DNA of 64,000 nt from BP-191 sp035940575 (GCA_035940575.1 DASZER010000053.1:18583-82582); one strand, 5' to 3'; counted from the stretch's first letter, positions 26,517 to 34,338 are shown. Made by a program: numbers and translations. Notes: generated from the letters alone by a model not told the origin.

Positions 26517-27385
26517 GCCGGGCACACCCGCCGCAGCACGTCGAGCAGGCGGTTCAGCGGGCTGTCGAGGCCCCACCGGTCGGACAGCGCGACGAGGTCA
26601 CTGGGCGAGCGGGGCGTGGCGCAGAGGGCGTCGTCGTAGTCCGGCAGCGGCACGTCGCGCGCCACCTCCACGACGGTCTTCGCCGCCTCGACGTACGCGC
26701 GCGCCGCCTGCACCTTCGGGGCGCCGCCCTCCGCGAGCATCGCGTCGACGGTGCCGTAACGAGTGACGAGCTGCGCGGCCGTCTTCTCGCCGATGCCGGG
26801 AACGCCCGGCAGCCCGTCGGACGGGTCGCCGCGCAGCAGCGCGAAGTCGGCGTAGGAGCGCCCGGGGATGCCGTACTTGTCGCGGACGAACGCCTCGTCG
26901 ACCACGGCGAGGTTCGACAGGCCCTTCTGCGTGTACAGCACGCGCACGCCGCGGGCGTCGTCCACGAGCTGGAACAGGTCGCGGTCGCCCGTCACGACCT
27001 CCACCGGGATCTCCGACGCGCAGGCGATCGTGCCGATCACGTCGTCGGCCTCGTAGCCGTCCGCGCCGAGGACCACGATGCCCATCGCCGCCAGCACCGC
27101 CTCGATGACGGGCACCTGCGGCGAGAGCAGGTCGGGCACCTCCTCGGTGTTGCCGGTGGCGACGCGGTGCGCCTTGTACGACGGCAGCAGCGACGTGCGG
27201 AACGCCGGCCGCCAGTCGTTGTCCATGCACGCGACGAGGTGCGTCGGGCGGCGCTGCTCGACGAGGCGGGCGATCATGTCGATCAGCCCGCGCACGGCGT
27301 TGACCGGCTCCCCGGCGGGGGAGCGCACCGAGTCCGGGACGCCGTAGAACGCCCGGAAGTACAGCGACGGCGTGTCCAGGACCAT
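26513..27385 (-). CDS. 5'-3' exonuclease (PolA-type FEN domain)
   Basis: A 290-residue stand-alone 5'-nuclease domain. It shows the Asp-rich metal motifs (GADGYEADDVIG, VVTGDRDLFQLV) and the helix-hairpin-helix GVPGIGEKTAAQL. Such proteins cut flap or primer structures and correspond to the Rv2090 type found near helY in mycobacteria. The start is the ATG beginning MVLDTPSLYFRAF, the family's normal N-terminus; longer readings upstream are antisense to the DUF4383 gene. Confidence 0.92.
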   Translation of the reverse strand: MVLDTPSLYFRAFYGVPDSVRSPAGEPVNAVRGLIDMIARLVEQRRPTHLVACMDNDWRPAFRTSLLPSYKAHRVATGNTEEVPDLLSPQVPVIEAVLAAMGIVVLGADGYEADDVIGTIACASEIPVEVVTGDRDLFQLVDDARGVRVLYTQKGLSNLAVVDEAFVRDKYGIPGRSYADFALLRGDPSDGLPGVPGIGEKTAAQLVTRYGTVDAMLAEGGAPKVQAARAYVEAAKTVVEVARDVPLPDYDDALCATPRSPSDLVALSDRWGLDSPLNRLLDVLRRVCPA

Positions 27386-27446
27386 CCGCAACGAGCCCAC
27401 CGCCGAAGACTCCCACGACAGACCACCTCGACCCGTGGGAGACACC

Positions 27447-27860
27447 GTGGAAGGCATCGACAACGGCCGCAGGCTCGCGCTGGCGATCGGCGCGGCGTAC
27501 GTGCTCGTGGGGCTGGTCGGCTTCGCCGTGACCGGCTTCGACGACTTCGCCGGGCCGACCGACGAGCGGCTGCTCGGCGTCTTCGGGCTCAACCCGCTGC
27601 ACAACGTCGTGCACCTGCTGATCGGCTTCGGCGGGCTCGCGCTGTGGCGGCGCGTCGACACCGCGAAGGCGTACGGCGCCGCCCTCGTCGCCGGCTACGG
27701 CGCGACGTTCCTCTACGGCCTCGCCGTCTCGGGCAGGGACAACGCCGCGAACTTCCTGAGCATCAACGCCGCCGACAACGGCCTGCACCTCGTGTCCGCC
27801 CTCGCCGGCGTCGCGATCCTGATGCTGCTGCCGAAGCGGGCCACTACCCTGGCGGCATGA
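27447..27860 (+). CDS. DUF4383 family membrane protein
   Basis: A 137-residue protein with four membrane helices. The family motif FGLNPLHNVVHLLIG lies near residue 48. The start is chosen at the GTG preceded 5 bases earlier by GGGAGA; another GTG lies 12 bases upstream. The family's function is not known. It reads into the M24 peptidase gene with an ATGA overlap, so the two are cotranscribed. It is divergent from the exonuclease gene. Confidence 0.8.
   Translation: MEGIDNGRRLALAIGAAYVLVGLVGFAVTGFDDFAGPTDERLLGVFGLNPLHNVVHLLIGFGGLALWRRVDTAKAYGAALVAGYGATFLYGLAVSGRDNAANFLSINAADNGLHLVSALAGVAILMLLPKRATTLAA
27845..27850 (+). promoter_or_regulatory. -10 element (TACCCT) inside the DUF4383 gene
   Basis: TACCCT is followed by 6 bases and then the ATG of the peptidase gene, so the peptidase may also be expressed alone as a leaderless mRNA. 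Confidence 0.4.
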
Positions 27861-28963
27861 CGCTGTTCCCACCCGACCGCCTCGCCAGGGCGGCGTCCGT
27901 CGCGGGCGACGCCGGGCTCGACGCGCTCCTCGTCACGCCCGGCGCGGACCTGCGCTACCTGACCGGCTACGACGCGCTCCCGCTGGAGCGGCTGACCTGC
28001 CTCGTCGTGCCGCGCGACGGCGCCGCGACGCTCGTCGTCCCGAACCTCGAACGCCCCCGCGCCGAGTCCTCTCCCGCAGGCGCCCTCGGCATCGAGATCG
28101 TGGGGTGGGACGAGACCGAGGACCCGTACGCCCTCACGGCCGGCCTGGTGAAGGGCGCCGAGCGCGTCGGCATCTCCGACCGCACCTGGCTGATGCACGC
28201 GCTGCGCTGGCGCGACGCGCTGCCCGACACCCGCCAGGAGCTCGCGGGCAGCGCCCTGCGCGCGCTGCGGATGCGCAAGACGGCCGAGGAGGTCGAGGCG
28301 CTGCGCGAGGCCGCGCGGATCATCGACGGCGTCCAGGAGCAGATCCAGGGCATGCGCCTCGCCGGCCGCACCGAGCAGGAGGTCGGCCGCGACATCTCCG
28401 ACGCGATCCTCGCGGGCGGCAACGTCCGGGTGAACTTCGTCATCGTCGGCTCGGGCCCCAACGGCGCCAGCCCCCACCACGACGTGGGCCCGCGCGTGAT
28501 CGAGCGCGGCGACGCGGTGGTGTTCGACATCGGAGGGACGACGCCCGACGGGTACTGCTCGGACATCACGAGGACGTACGTCGTCGGGGAGGTGCCCGAC
28601 GGGTTCGATCGCCTCTACGCGGTCCTGCAGGAGGCGCAGGCCGCCGCGTGCGACGCCGTGCGCCCCGGCATCACGGGCGAGGCGCTCGACGCGGTCGCGC
28701 GCGACGTCATCGCCGATGCCGGCTACGGCGAGCACTTCGTCCACCGCACGGGCCACGGCATCGGGCTCGAGGAGCACGAGGAGCCGTACATCGTCGACGG
28801 CAACGCCGAGGCGTTGGAGCCGGGCATGGCGTTCTCGATCGAGCCGGGCATCTACCTCCCCGGCCGCTACGGCGCCCGCATCGAGGACATCGTCGTCTGC
28901 ACCGACGACGGCGGCGAGCGCCTCAACCTCGTCACCCGCGACCTGCTCGTCCTGGAGGCCTAG
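27857..28963 (+). CDS. M24 family Xaa-Pro peptidase (PepQ/PepE-like)
   Basis: A 368-residue metallopeptidase. The creatinase-like N-domain occupies about residues 1-130. The pita-bread domain carries the metal ligands in FDIGGTTPDGYCSDITRT, GHGIGLEEHEEP, SIEPGIYLPGRYGARIEDI. It should remove the residue preceding proline from short peptides. Rv2089c (pepE) is the positional counterpart in M. tuberculosis. The ATG overlaps the DUF4383 stop. Confidence 0.92.
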   Translation: MTLFPPDRLARAASVAGDAGLDALLVTPGADLRYLTGYDALPLERLTCLVVPRDGAATLVVPNLERPRAESSPAGALGIEIVGWDETEDPYALTAGLVKGAERVGISDRTWLMHALRWRDALPDTRQELAGSALRALRMRKTAEEVEALREAARIIDGVQEQIQGMRLAGRTEQEVGRDISDAILAGGNVRVNFVIVGSGPNGASPHHDVGPRVIERGDAVVFDIGGTTPDGYCSDITRTYVVGEVPDGFDRLYAVLQEAQAAACDAVRPGITGEALDAVARDVIADAGYGEHFVHRTGHGIGLEEHEEPYIVDGNAEALEPGMAFSIEPGIYLPGRYGARIEDIVVCTDDGGERLNLVTRDLLVLEA

Positions 28964-30097
28964 GTGATGACTCCGGAGGCCGAGGCGCTGCTCGACCTGA
29001 CGCGCGAGCTCGCCGACAAGGAGCTGGCGCCGCGCGCGGCGGAGTTCGAGGAGCGCGGGGAGTTCCCGCGCGAGGTGTTCCGCACGCTCGGGCGCGCGGG
29101 GCTGCTCGGGCTGCCGTACCCGGAGGCGTACGGCGGCGCGGATCAGCCGTACGAGGTCTACCTGCAGGTGCTCGAGACGCTCGCGTCGCGCTGGCTCGCG
29201 GTGGGCCTCGGCGTGAGCGTGCACACGCTCGCCTGCTTCCCGCTGTTCGCGTACGGCACCGAGGAGCAGCGGCAGAAGTGGCTGCCGGAGAGGCTCGGCG
29301 GCGAGCTGCTCGGCGCGTACTGCCTCTCCGAGCCGGGCTCGGGCTCCGACGCGGCCGCGCTGTCGACGCGCGCGGTGCGCGAGGGCGACGAGTACGTCGT
29401 CAACGGCGTCAAGGCGTGGGTCACGCACGGCGGCGAGGCCGACTTCTACAACCTCATGGTCCGCACGTCCGACGACGGCGCGCGCGGCATCTCGACGCTG
29501 CTCGCGCCGTCGGACACGCCGGGCCTCAAGCCGGCCGCGCCCGAGCGCAAGATGGGCATGAAGTCGTCCACGACCGCGCAGGTCGTCCTCGACGACGCGC
29601 GGGTGCCGGCCGAGCGGCTCCTGGGGGAGGAGGGCGTCGGGTTCCGCATCGCGCTGTCGGCGCTCGACGGCGGCCGCCTCGGCATCGCCGCCTGCTCCGT
29701 CGGCCTCGCGCAGGGCGCGCTCTCGGCGGCGTTGGAGTACGCGAAGGTGCGCTCGCAGTTCGGCAAGGCGATCGTGGACTTCCAGGGCGTGGCGTTCATG
29801 CTCGCGGACATGGCGACGCAGGTGGAGGCGGCGCGCTCGCTGTACCTGTCCGCCGCGCGCAAGCGCGACGCGGGGGAGCCGTACGGCCGCGACGCCGCGA
29901 TGGCGAAGCTGTTCGCGAGCGACACCGCGATGCGCGTCGCGACCGACGCGGTGCAGGTGCACGGCGGCTACGGCTACGTGGTCGAGTACCCCGTCGAGCG
30001 CTACATGCGCGAGGCGAAGGTGCTGCAGATCGTCGAGGGCACCAACCAGGTCCAGCGCCTCGTCATCTCCCGCAGCCTCGTCAAGGACGGGGTCTAG
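28964..30097 (+). CDS. Acyl-CoA dehydrogenase
   Basis: A 377-residue enzyme with the three-domain acyl-CoA dehydrogenase plan. FAD/substrate motifs are AYCLSEPGSGSDAAAL and GGEADFYNLMV. Arg/Phe motifs (RSQFGKAI) and the catalytic Glu in IVEGTNQVQRL (near residue 360) match the short-chain type. It should oxidise an acyl-CoA to enoyl-CoA, passing electrons to ETF. Start: GTG directly followed by ATG, so either may be used. The stop overlaps the methyltransferase stop on the other strand (CTAG). Confidence 0.93.
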   Translation: MMTPEAEALLDLTRELADKELAPRAAEFEERGEFPREVFRTLGRAGLLGLPYPEAYGGADQPYEVYLQVLETLASRWLAVGLGVSVHTLACFPLFAYGTEEQRQKWLPERLGGELLGAYCLSEPGSGSDAAALSTRAVREGDEYVVNGVKAWVTHGGEADFYNLMVRTSDDGARGISTLLAPSDTPGLKPAAPERKMGMKSSTTAQVVLDDARVPAERLLGEEGVGFRIALSALDGGRLGIAACSVGLAQGALSAALEYAKVRSQFGKAIVDFQGVAFMLADMATQVEAARSLYLSAARKRDAGEPYGRDAAMAKLFASDTAMRVATDAVQVHGGYGYVVEYPVERYMREAKVLQIVEGTNQVQRLVISRSLVKDGV

Positions 30098-30708
30098 TCG
30101 CCGACGACGGCGACGAGCATCCCGTCCCAGCCCTTCACTCCGACCATCTGCAGGACGGTCGCCGCCAGCCTCGGCTGGCCCGCGACCCACTCCAGCGCCG
30201 CCCGCGTGCCGCGCGCGTTGTCGTCGTCGGGCGCCAGGATCGCGCCCTGCCGCACGACGTTGTCCAGCACGATCACCGTGCCGGGGCGCGACAGGCGCAG
30301 GGCCTCGGTGAGGTACGTCACGTTGCCCGGCTTGTCGGCGTCGACGAAGACGAGGTCGAACGGCCCCTCCAGCGTCGCGAGCGTCTCCGCGGCAGGGCCG
30401 ACGAGGACGTCCGCGGGCAGGCCCTCGAGGTTGGCCCGGGCCACCGACGCGTGGTGCTCCGAGACCTCCAACGTCACGAGCGTGCCGCCGGGAGGCAGCG
30501 CGGAGGCGAGCCAGCGGGCGCTGTAGCCGGCCAGCGTGCCGACCTCGAGGACCCGCCGGGCGCCGGTGAGGCGGACGAGCAGGTGCAGCAGCTTGCCCTG
30601 CGGCGCGGACACCGCGATGTCCGGCAGGTCGGCGGTCTCGACGTGCGGATCGTCCGGGATGAGCAGGTCCGTCACGAAGCGGTCGACGTCGGCCCAGGCG
30701 CTGTCCAT
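30094..30708 (-). CDS. Class I O-methyltransferase (caffeoyl-CoA/catechol type)
   Basis: A 204-residue SAM-dependent methyltransferase. It has the motif I loop VLEVGTLAGYSARWLA (around residue 58), FVDADKP (metal/substrate Asp) and VLDNVVRQG. The family methylates catechol-like hydroxyls with Mg2+. The start at 30708 (MDSAWADV) gives the usual length; a longer frame upstream lacks homology features. The substrate is unknown. Confidence 0.88.
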   Translation of the reverse strand: MDSAWADVDRFVTDLLIPDDPHVETADLPDIAVSAPQGKLLHLLVRLTGARRVLEVGTLAGYSARWLASALPPGGTLVTLEVSEHHASVARANLEGLPADVLVGPAAETLATLEGPFDLVFVDADKPGNVTYLTEALRLSRPGTVIVLDNVVRQGAILAPDDDNARGTRAALEWVAGQPRLAATVLQMVGVKGWDGMLVAVVGD

Positions 30709-30949
30709 GTGCCCATTCAAGCCGTACGGCGTTCCTGCCGATGGGGACACTGTCCCGCCGACCACCGGCGGGGCGGGCGAGACACGAAGATCCGGGAAGT
30801 CCTCACCGACGCGGCGCTCCCACCCGAGCACCGCGCACGGAGACAATTCGGTCGCCTAGACGGCCCGGGGAGTGAGTGGCGAGACCGGCTCGTCCGAGCA
30901 ACGGGCCCGGCGCATCCGCGCCGGTCCAGTACCTCGGACGGGAGCAGCA

Positions 30950-31171
30950 ATGAGCACCATCGCAGTGCGCAGGACGTCCGCCGTCCTGCTCGCCACGCTG
31001 CTTGCGGTCGTGGCCTGCTACACCGCGTTCGCGCGCGACGCGAAGGCGGCCGTACGACCGGCGCTCCCGAACGCCGCGTCCGAGGACCCGGGGAAGTCGC
31101 ACGCCCCGGAGATCGCCTCGGGCGTGAAGTTCGTCAAGAACGCCGACGGGTCGGTCACCCAGACCCGGTAG
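30950..31171 (+). CDS. Small secreted or membrane-anchored protein
   Basis: A 73-residue protein. A signal-like segment (residues about 8-26, TSAVLLATLLAVVACYTAF) is followed by a short polar tail. The VVAC could be a lipobox, though the context after it (YTAF) is not typical. GGGAG precedes the ATG. A terminator hairpin follows at 31181-31211. Function unknown. Confidence 0.55.
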   Translation: MSTIAVRRTSAVLLATLLAVVACYTAFARDAKAAVRPALPNAASEDPGKSHAPEIASGVKFVKNADGSVTQTR

Positions 31172-31180
31172 CACGGAGAC

Positions 31181-31211
31181 GAGAGGGCTGCTCCGCGCGG
31201 GCGGCCCTCTC
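31181..31211 (+). terminator. Hairpin terminator
   Basis: GAGAGGGC (31181-31188) pairs with GCCCTCTC (31204-31211) around a 15-base GC-rich loop. CGGAG/CTCCG extends the outer stem imperfectly. There is no U-run, as is usual in GC-rich actinobacteria. Confidence 0.5.
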
Positions 31212-31229
31212 TCCGTGTCCGGGGGCCGC

Positions 31230-31235
31230 TACGCT
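31230..31235 (+). promoter_or_regulatory. -10 element (TACGCT) of the Lrp gene
   Basis: TACGCT is followed by 6 bases and then GTG; a leaderless start is inferred. This supports the start at 31242 over the longer frame at 31215. Confidence 0.45.
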
Positions 31236-31241
31236 CGCGCC

Positions 31242-31682
31242 GTGGAGGAGACCGACGCCGAGATCGTCAGGCGGCTCGCGCGCGACGGGCGGATGAGCTT
31301 CACCGACCTCGCGAAGGCCACCGGCCTCTCCGTCTCGGCCGTCCACTCGCGGGTGCGCCGCCTCGAGCAGCGTGGCGTCATCAAGGGCTACCGCGCCGAC
31401 CTCGACGCCGAGTCGCTGGACCTGGCGCTGACGGCGTTCGTCTCGATCAAGCCGATCGACCCGGCCGCGCCGGACGACGCTCCCGAACGTCTCGCGCACC
31501 TGTCGGCGATCGAGGCCTGCCACAGCGTCGCGGGCGACGAGTCGTACATCCTCAAGGTCCGCGTCGCGTCGCCGGCGGCGCTGGAGGCGTTGCTCCAGGA
31601 GATCCGCGGCGCCGCGAACGTCAGCACGCGGACGACGGTCGTGCTCTCGACTCCGTACGAAGGCAGGCCGCCTCCGTTCTAG
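31242..31682 (+). CDS. Lrp/AsnC family transcriptional regulator
   Basis: A 146-residue regulator. The N-terminal helix-turn-helix is IVRRLARDGRMSFTDLAKATGLSVSAVHSRVRRLE (in parts: residues 6-40). The C-terminal RAM domain includes HSVAGDESYILKVRV. Such proteins sense amino acids. It lies 57 bases upstream of the first precursor-peptide gene and on the same strand, with the lysine-fermentation genes further on. A role as lysine-responsive or array regulator is inference. Confidence 0.88.
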   Translation: MEETDAEIVRRLARDGRMSFTDLAKATGLSVSAVHSRVRRLEQRGVIKGYRADLDAESLDLALTAFVSIKPIDPAAPDDAPERLAHLSAIEACHSVAGDESYILKVRVASPAALEALLQEIRGAANVSTRTTVVLSTPYEGRPPPF

Positions 31683-31699
31683 AACGGCGCCATCGGGGC

Positions 31700-31705
31700 T
31701 ATCCT
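31700..31705 (+). promoter_or_regulatory. -10 element (TATCCT) of the peptide array
   Basis: TATCCT lies 33 bases before the first array ATG. The leader ends with CCGGAGC as a ribosome-binding site. A clear -35 is not visible. Confidence 0.4.
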
Positions 31706-31738
31706 GCCTGAATCCCCTCGAAAGCCCCGGAGCCCCCC

Positions 31739-31903
31739 ATGAAGCGCACCCTGTCGCTCAAGCGCGAGAGCCTCGCCGTCCTCACCACCGAGGAGATGGC
31801 GCGCGTGTTCGCCGGCGAGAGCGAGCCGATGCCGACCCCGGCCGGGTTCACCCGCGGGATCGTCGGCTGCCTGACCCTGCCCGAGACCCGGTTCGCCTGC
31901 TAG
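31739..31903 (+). CDS. Array precursor peptide 1
   Basis: A 54-residue peptide. The leader opens MKRTLSLKRESL, continues with LTTEEM and has an AG junction at residues 25-26 in place of GG. The core (about residues 27-54) has Cys 44 and a C-terminal Cys, plus Thr and Pro. It is the first of 15 peptides sharing this leader type, which resembles leaders of class I lanthipeptide-like precursors. Modification is unproven. Confidence 0.8.
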   Translation: MKRTLSLKRESLAVLTTEEMARVFAGESEPMPTPAGFTRGIVGCLTLPETRFAC

Positions 31904-31927
31904 CCACCCCTCACCAAGGAGCCCCCC

Positions 31928-32092
31928 GTGAAGCGATCCCTGTCCCTCAAGCGCGAAGCCCTCGTGGCGCTGACGACCGACGAGATGACGTTCGTCGGCG
32001 CCGGCGAGTCCGGGCCGCAGCCGACCCCGCCGGTGTGGTTCACCAAGACGCTCGCCGCCACCGGCTGCGTCACCTCCCTGGCCGGCTGCTAG
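31928..32092 (+). CDS. Array precursor peptide 2
   Basis: A 54-residue peptide, closest to peptide 1. The leader MKRSLSLKREAL with LTTDEM has a GAG junction. The core carries PTPP, then TGC and a C-terminal LAGC. The GTG start follows AAGGAGCCCCCC, the duplicated ribosome-binding module of the array. Confidence 0.8.
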   Translation: MKRSLSLKREALVALTTDEMTFVGAGESGPQPTPPVWFTKTLAATGCVTSLAGC

Positions 32093-32098
32093 AAGCCC

Positions 32099-32269
32099 GT
32101 GAAGCGCACCCTCTCGCTGCGGCGCGAGTCCCTCGCCGAGCTGTCCCAGGACCAGCTCGCCGGGGTCAACGGCGCCGCCGTCTCGCTCCCGAACGTCCTG
32201 TGCGCCGTGATCGAGCCGTCCGGCCAGTACCAGTGCACCTGGCAGCCCACCCGCTGCCTCTGCCCCTAG
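32099..32269 (+). CDS. Array precursor peptide 3
   Basis: A 56-residue peptide beginning only 6 bases after the previous stop, without the usual ribosome-binding module, so translation is probably coupled. The leader is MKRTLSLRRESL with LSQDQL; the junction is NGAA. The core has four Cys, ending in RCLCP. Confidence 0.75.
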   Translation: MKRTLSLRRESLAELSQDQLAGVNGAAVSLPNVLCAVIEPSGQYQCTWQPTRCLCP

Positions 32270-32283
32270 GAGAGCCACGCCCC

Positions 32284-32481
32284 ATGAAGCGCAGCCTGTC
32301 CCTCAAGCGCGAGTCGCTCACCGCCCTCACCAGCGGCGAGCTCGGCTCCGTCGCTGGCGCCGCCCAGGCCGTCACGACCCCGGTGACGCAGTGCGCGCCG
32401 GTACGCACCCTCGACGTCGGCGAGTGCGCCGCGATCAGCGACGCGCACACCTGCGTCGACTGCCTCACCCGCTTCTGCTGA
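32284..32481 (+). CDS. Array precursor peptide 4
   Basis: A 65-residue peptide. The leader is MKRSLSLKRESL with LTSGEL; the junction is VAGAA. The core has TQC, GEC, HTCVDC and a C-terminal FC, five Cys in all, with several Thr. AGGAG lies 14 bases before the ATG. Confidence 0.8.
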   Translation: MKRSLSLKRESLTALTSGELGSVAGAAQAVTTPVTQCAPVRTLDVGECAAISDAHTCVDCLTRFC

Positions 32482-32494
32482 ACGGAGCCCCCTC

Positions 32495-32650
32495 GTGAAG
32501 CGCAGCCTCACCCTCAAGAGCGAGTCCCTGGCGGACCTCACCGCCGACGAGCTCGGCGACGTCCGCGGCGCCCAGGCGCTGCCGACGACGCCGGTCGGCG
32601 TGTGCGACCCGTTCGAGACCCTCCGCGCCACCCGCTGTTTCTGCCCGTAG
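32495..32650 (+). CDS. Array precursor peptide 5
   Basis: A 51-residue peptide. The leader is MKRSLTLKSESL with LTADEL; the junction is VRGA. The short core has three Cys and ends RCFCP, like peptide 3 (RCLCP). The GTG follows a CGGAGCCCCCTC module. Confidence 0.8.
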   Translation: MKRSLTLKSESLADLTADELGDVRGAQALPTTPVGVCDPFETLRATRCFCP

Positions 32651-32672
32651 TCCCCACCCCCAAGGAGATCCG

Positions 32673-32837
32673 TTGAAGGAGCCCCGCCGTCTCTCGCTCG
32701 CGCGAGAGTCGCTCGTCGACCTCACCCCGGCCGACCTCGCCGCCGTCCAGGGCGGCGTCCAGGCCATCACCAAGCAGCCGTGCACGTTCTCTGCGCTCTG
32801 CCAGATGACGTTCAACACCTGCGACTGCGTCCAGTGA
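32673..32837 (+). CDS. Array precursor peptide 6 (TTG start)
   Basis: A 54-residue peptide. The rare TTG start is indicated by a perfect AAGGAG 5 bases upstream and by the leader alignment (RRLSLARESL, LTPADL, VQGG). The N-terminus MKEPRR differs slightly from its relatives. The core has QPC, ALC and CDC. The stop overlaps the start of peptide 7. Confidence 0.75.
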   Translation: MKEPRRLSLARESLVDLTPADLAAVQGGVQAITKQPCTFSALCQMTFNTCDCVQ

Positions 32838-33007
32838 CCCGCCGCCTCTCGCTGAAGAGCGAGTCCCTGACCGAGCTGACGACCCAGGACCTGCGCGGCG
32901 TCGTCGGCGGCGCGCGCATCCTCACCGACAAGATGACGGAGTGCCTCACGCCGATCATCGACCCGCCGAGCAACACGCACGTGTGCTCGGACGAGTGCTT
33001 CCTGTAA
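32834..33007 (+). CDS. Array precursor peptide 7
   Basis: A 57-residue peptide whose GTG overlaps the previous stop (GTGA). The leader is MTRRLSLKSESL with LTTQDL; the junction is VVGG. The core is longer and acidic, with TEC, HVC and DEC near its end, which is CFL. It is coupled to peptide 6. Confidence 0.78.
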   Translation: MTRRLSLKSESLTELTTQDLRGVVGGARILTDKMTECLTPIIDPPSNTHVCSDECFL

Positions 33008-33038
33008 CGGGCACGCCCACCGACCCGAGGAGAACGGC

Positions 33039-33227
33039 ATGAAGCGACACCTGACCCTGCACCGCGAGGCGCTCGCGGAGCTCACGTCCGACGAGCTCGG
33101 CAACGTCGCGGGCGGCGCCCAGACGGTGCAGGGCAACACCTGCCCGCTGCTCGCCTGCGTCACCGGCATCCTGTCGAACGACTGCGTGACCCACACCTGC
33201 TGTACCGGCTCCGCGTCCTGCTACTAG
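33039..33227 (+). CDS. Array precursor peptide 8
   Basis: A 62-residue peptide. The leader is MKRHLTLHREAL with LTSDEL; the junction is VAGG. The core opens AQTVQG, then TCPLLAC, VTGILSNDC and CCTGSASC. It has six Cys and is the closest relative of peptide 9. AGGAG lies about 8 bases before the ATG. Confidence 0.82.
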   Translation: MKRHLTLHREALAELTSDELGNVAGGAQTVQGNTCPLLACVTGILSNDCVTHTCCTGSASCY

Positions 33228-33255
33228 CCGGCGCGCAGACCCCGAGGAGACACCG

Positions 33256-33441
33256 ATGAAGCGTTCCCTCTCGCTGCGCCGCGAGGCGCTCAGCGAGCTC
33301 ACGTTCGACGAGCTCGGCCACGTCGCCGGCGGCGCCGCCACCGGCCAGGGCGCGACGTGCCCGTTGAAGTACTGCGTCACCGGCGTCGTCTCGAACGGCT
33401 GCGCCACCGACTCCTGCTGCACGGGCTCCGCGTCCTGCTAG
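33256..33441 (+). CDS. Array precursor peptide 9
   Basis: A 61-residue near-paralogue of peptide 8. The leader is MKRSLSLRREAL with LTFDEL; the junction is VAGG. The core has TCPLKYC, VTGVVSNGC and CCTGSASC at the end. Both leader and core are conserved in this pair, so it is a recent duplication. It ends convergent with the hydroxylase gene. Confidence 0.82.
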   Translation: MKRSLSLRREALSELTFDELGHVAGGAATGQGATCPLKYCVTGVVSNGCATDSCCTGSASC

Positions 33442-33451
33442 CGAGCACCGC

Positions 33452-34069
33452 CTAGGCGGTGACGGTACGGCCGCCGGTCACCTCGTCGGCCCTCGGGTAC
33501 GTCCCGAGGACCCGGTCGGCGAGGTGGCCGGTGACGCCGTACCAGTACCTGTCGTCCCTGTAGTGGTGGAGCAGGTGCGCGCGGCGGATGCCGCGGTAGA
33601 GCCGCGAGCGGGGCGCGTAGTCGGTGTGGATCAGGTAGTGCGTCCACTCGTACGCCAGCGCCCCCGCGACCGCGCAGAGCACCAGCGTCCCGAGCCACCC
33701 CGCGCCGCGCGCGTACGCGAGCGCCCACAGCCCCGCGTCCACGGCGAACGTCGCCAGCAGGAAGCGCGCGTCCACGAACACGTGCGCGAGGTCCTTCGGG
33801 TCGTCGTGGTGGACGCGGTGCGTGTAGCCGACGTCGACCCGCCGCCCCGCGACCGTGAACGGCCGCAGGTGCAGGACGTTGACGTGCACCAGCCACTCCA
33901 CGAACGGCTGCGCCAGCGCGACCGCGCCCGCCACCACGAGGTCGCCCGGACCGAGCCCGCCGAGGCCGAGCCGCAACGCCGCGCACGCCGCGAGCGCAGC
34001 CGCGAGCAGCCGCGCCGTGGGCCTGCGCGCGAACGTCGCGAACGCGTCGCGCAGCGGCAGGGCGGCCAT
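33452..34069 (-). CDS. Fatty acid hydroxylase/sterol desaturase-like membrane protein
   Basis: A 205-residue protein of the membrane di-iron hydroxylase superfamily. It has the spaced histidine boxes HVNVLHL, HRVHH, HYLIH and HLLHH, with helices between them. The start at 34069 (MAALPLRDAF) is fixed by a TACCGT -10 element 6 bases upstream; the longer reading upstream is not supported. The family hydroxylates or desaturates lipids or sterols, or modifies carotenoids. It lies inside the peptide array on the opposite strand. A role on the peptides is possible but unproven. Confidence 0.85.
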   Translation of the reverse strand: MAALPLRDAFATFARRPTARLLAAALAACAALRLGLGGLGPGDLVVAGAVALAQPFVEWLVHVNVLHLRPFTVAGRRVDVGYTHRVHHDDPKDLAHVFVDARFLLATFAVDAGLWALAYARGAGWLGTLVLCAVAGALAYEWTHYLIHTDYAPRSRLYRGIRRAHLLHHYRDDRYWYGVTGHLADRVLGTYPRADEVTGGRTVTA

Positions 34070-34075
34070 ACTCCA

Positions 34076-34081
34076 ACGGTA
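34076..34081 (-). promoter_or_regulatory. -10 element (TACCGT) of the hydroxylase gene
   Basis: On the minus strand TACCGT is followed by 6 bases and then ATG; a leaderless start is inferred. Confidence 0.5.
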
Positions 34082-34128
34082 CGCCGGGCGCCCGGCCCGG
34101 ACGCCGTACCGCGACAAGGAGCCCCCTC

Positions 34129-34293
34129 ATGAAGCGCACCCTCACGCTGTCCCGCGAGCACCTCGCCGCCCTGACCGGCGACGAGCTCTCCGACGTGGTC
34201 GGCGCGGCCGCCGCCGCGATCACCGTCGACGGCAAGACGTGCCCGCTCATCGGCGGCTGCATCAACGTCTCCATGCCGCCGCGCTGCGAGTAG
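34129..34293 (+). CDS. Array precursor peptide 10
   Basis: A 54-residue peptide. The leader is MKRTLTLSREHL with LTGDEL; the junction is VVGAA. The core has the shared TCPL motif, GGC and a C-terminal RCE. AAGGAGCCCCCTC precedes the ATG. It stands alone between the hydroxylase and a hairpin at 34304-34337. Confidence 0.8.
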   Translation: MKRTLTLSREHLAALTGDELSDVVGAAAAAITVDGKTCPLIGGCINVSMPPRCE

Positions 34294-34303
34294 CCGCGCT
34301 CCA

Positions 34304-34337
34304 GGGCGCGGCGCCTTCCCAACCCGGGGCCGCGCCC
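34304..34337 (+). terminator. Hairpin between array peptides 10 and 11
   Basis: GGGCGCGGC (34304-34312) pairs perfectly with GCCGCGCCC (34329-34337) across a 16-base loop. It could end the transcript of peptide 10 or act as an attenuator. Confidence 0.45.
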
Positions 34338-34338
34338 C

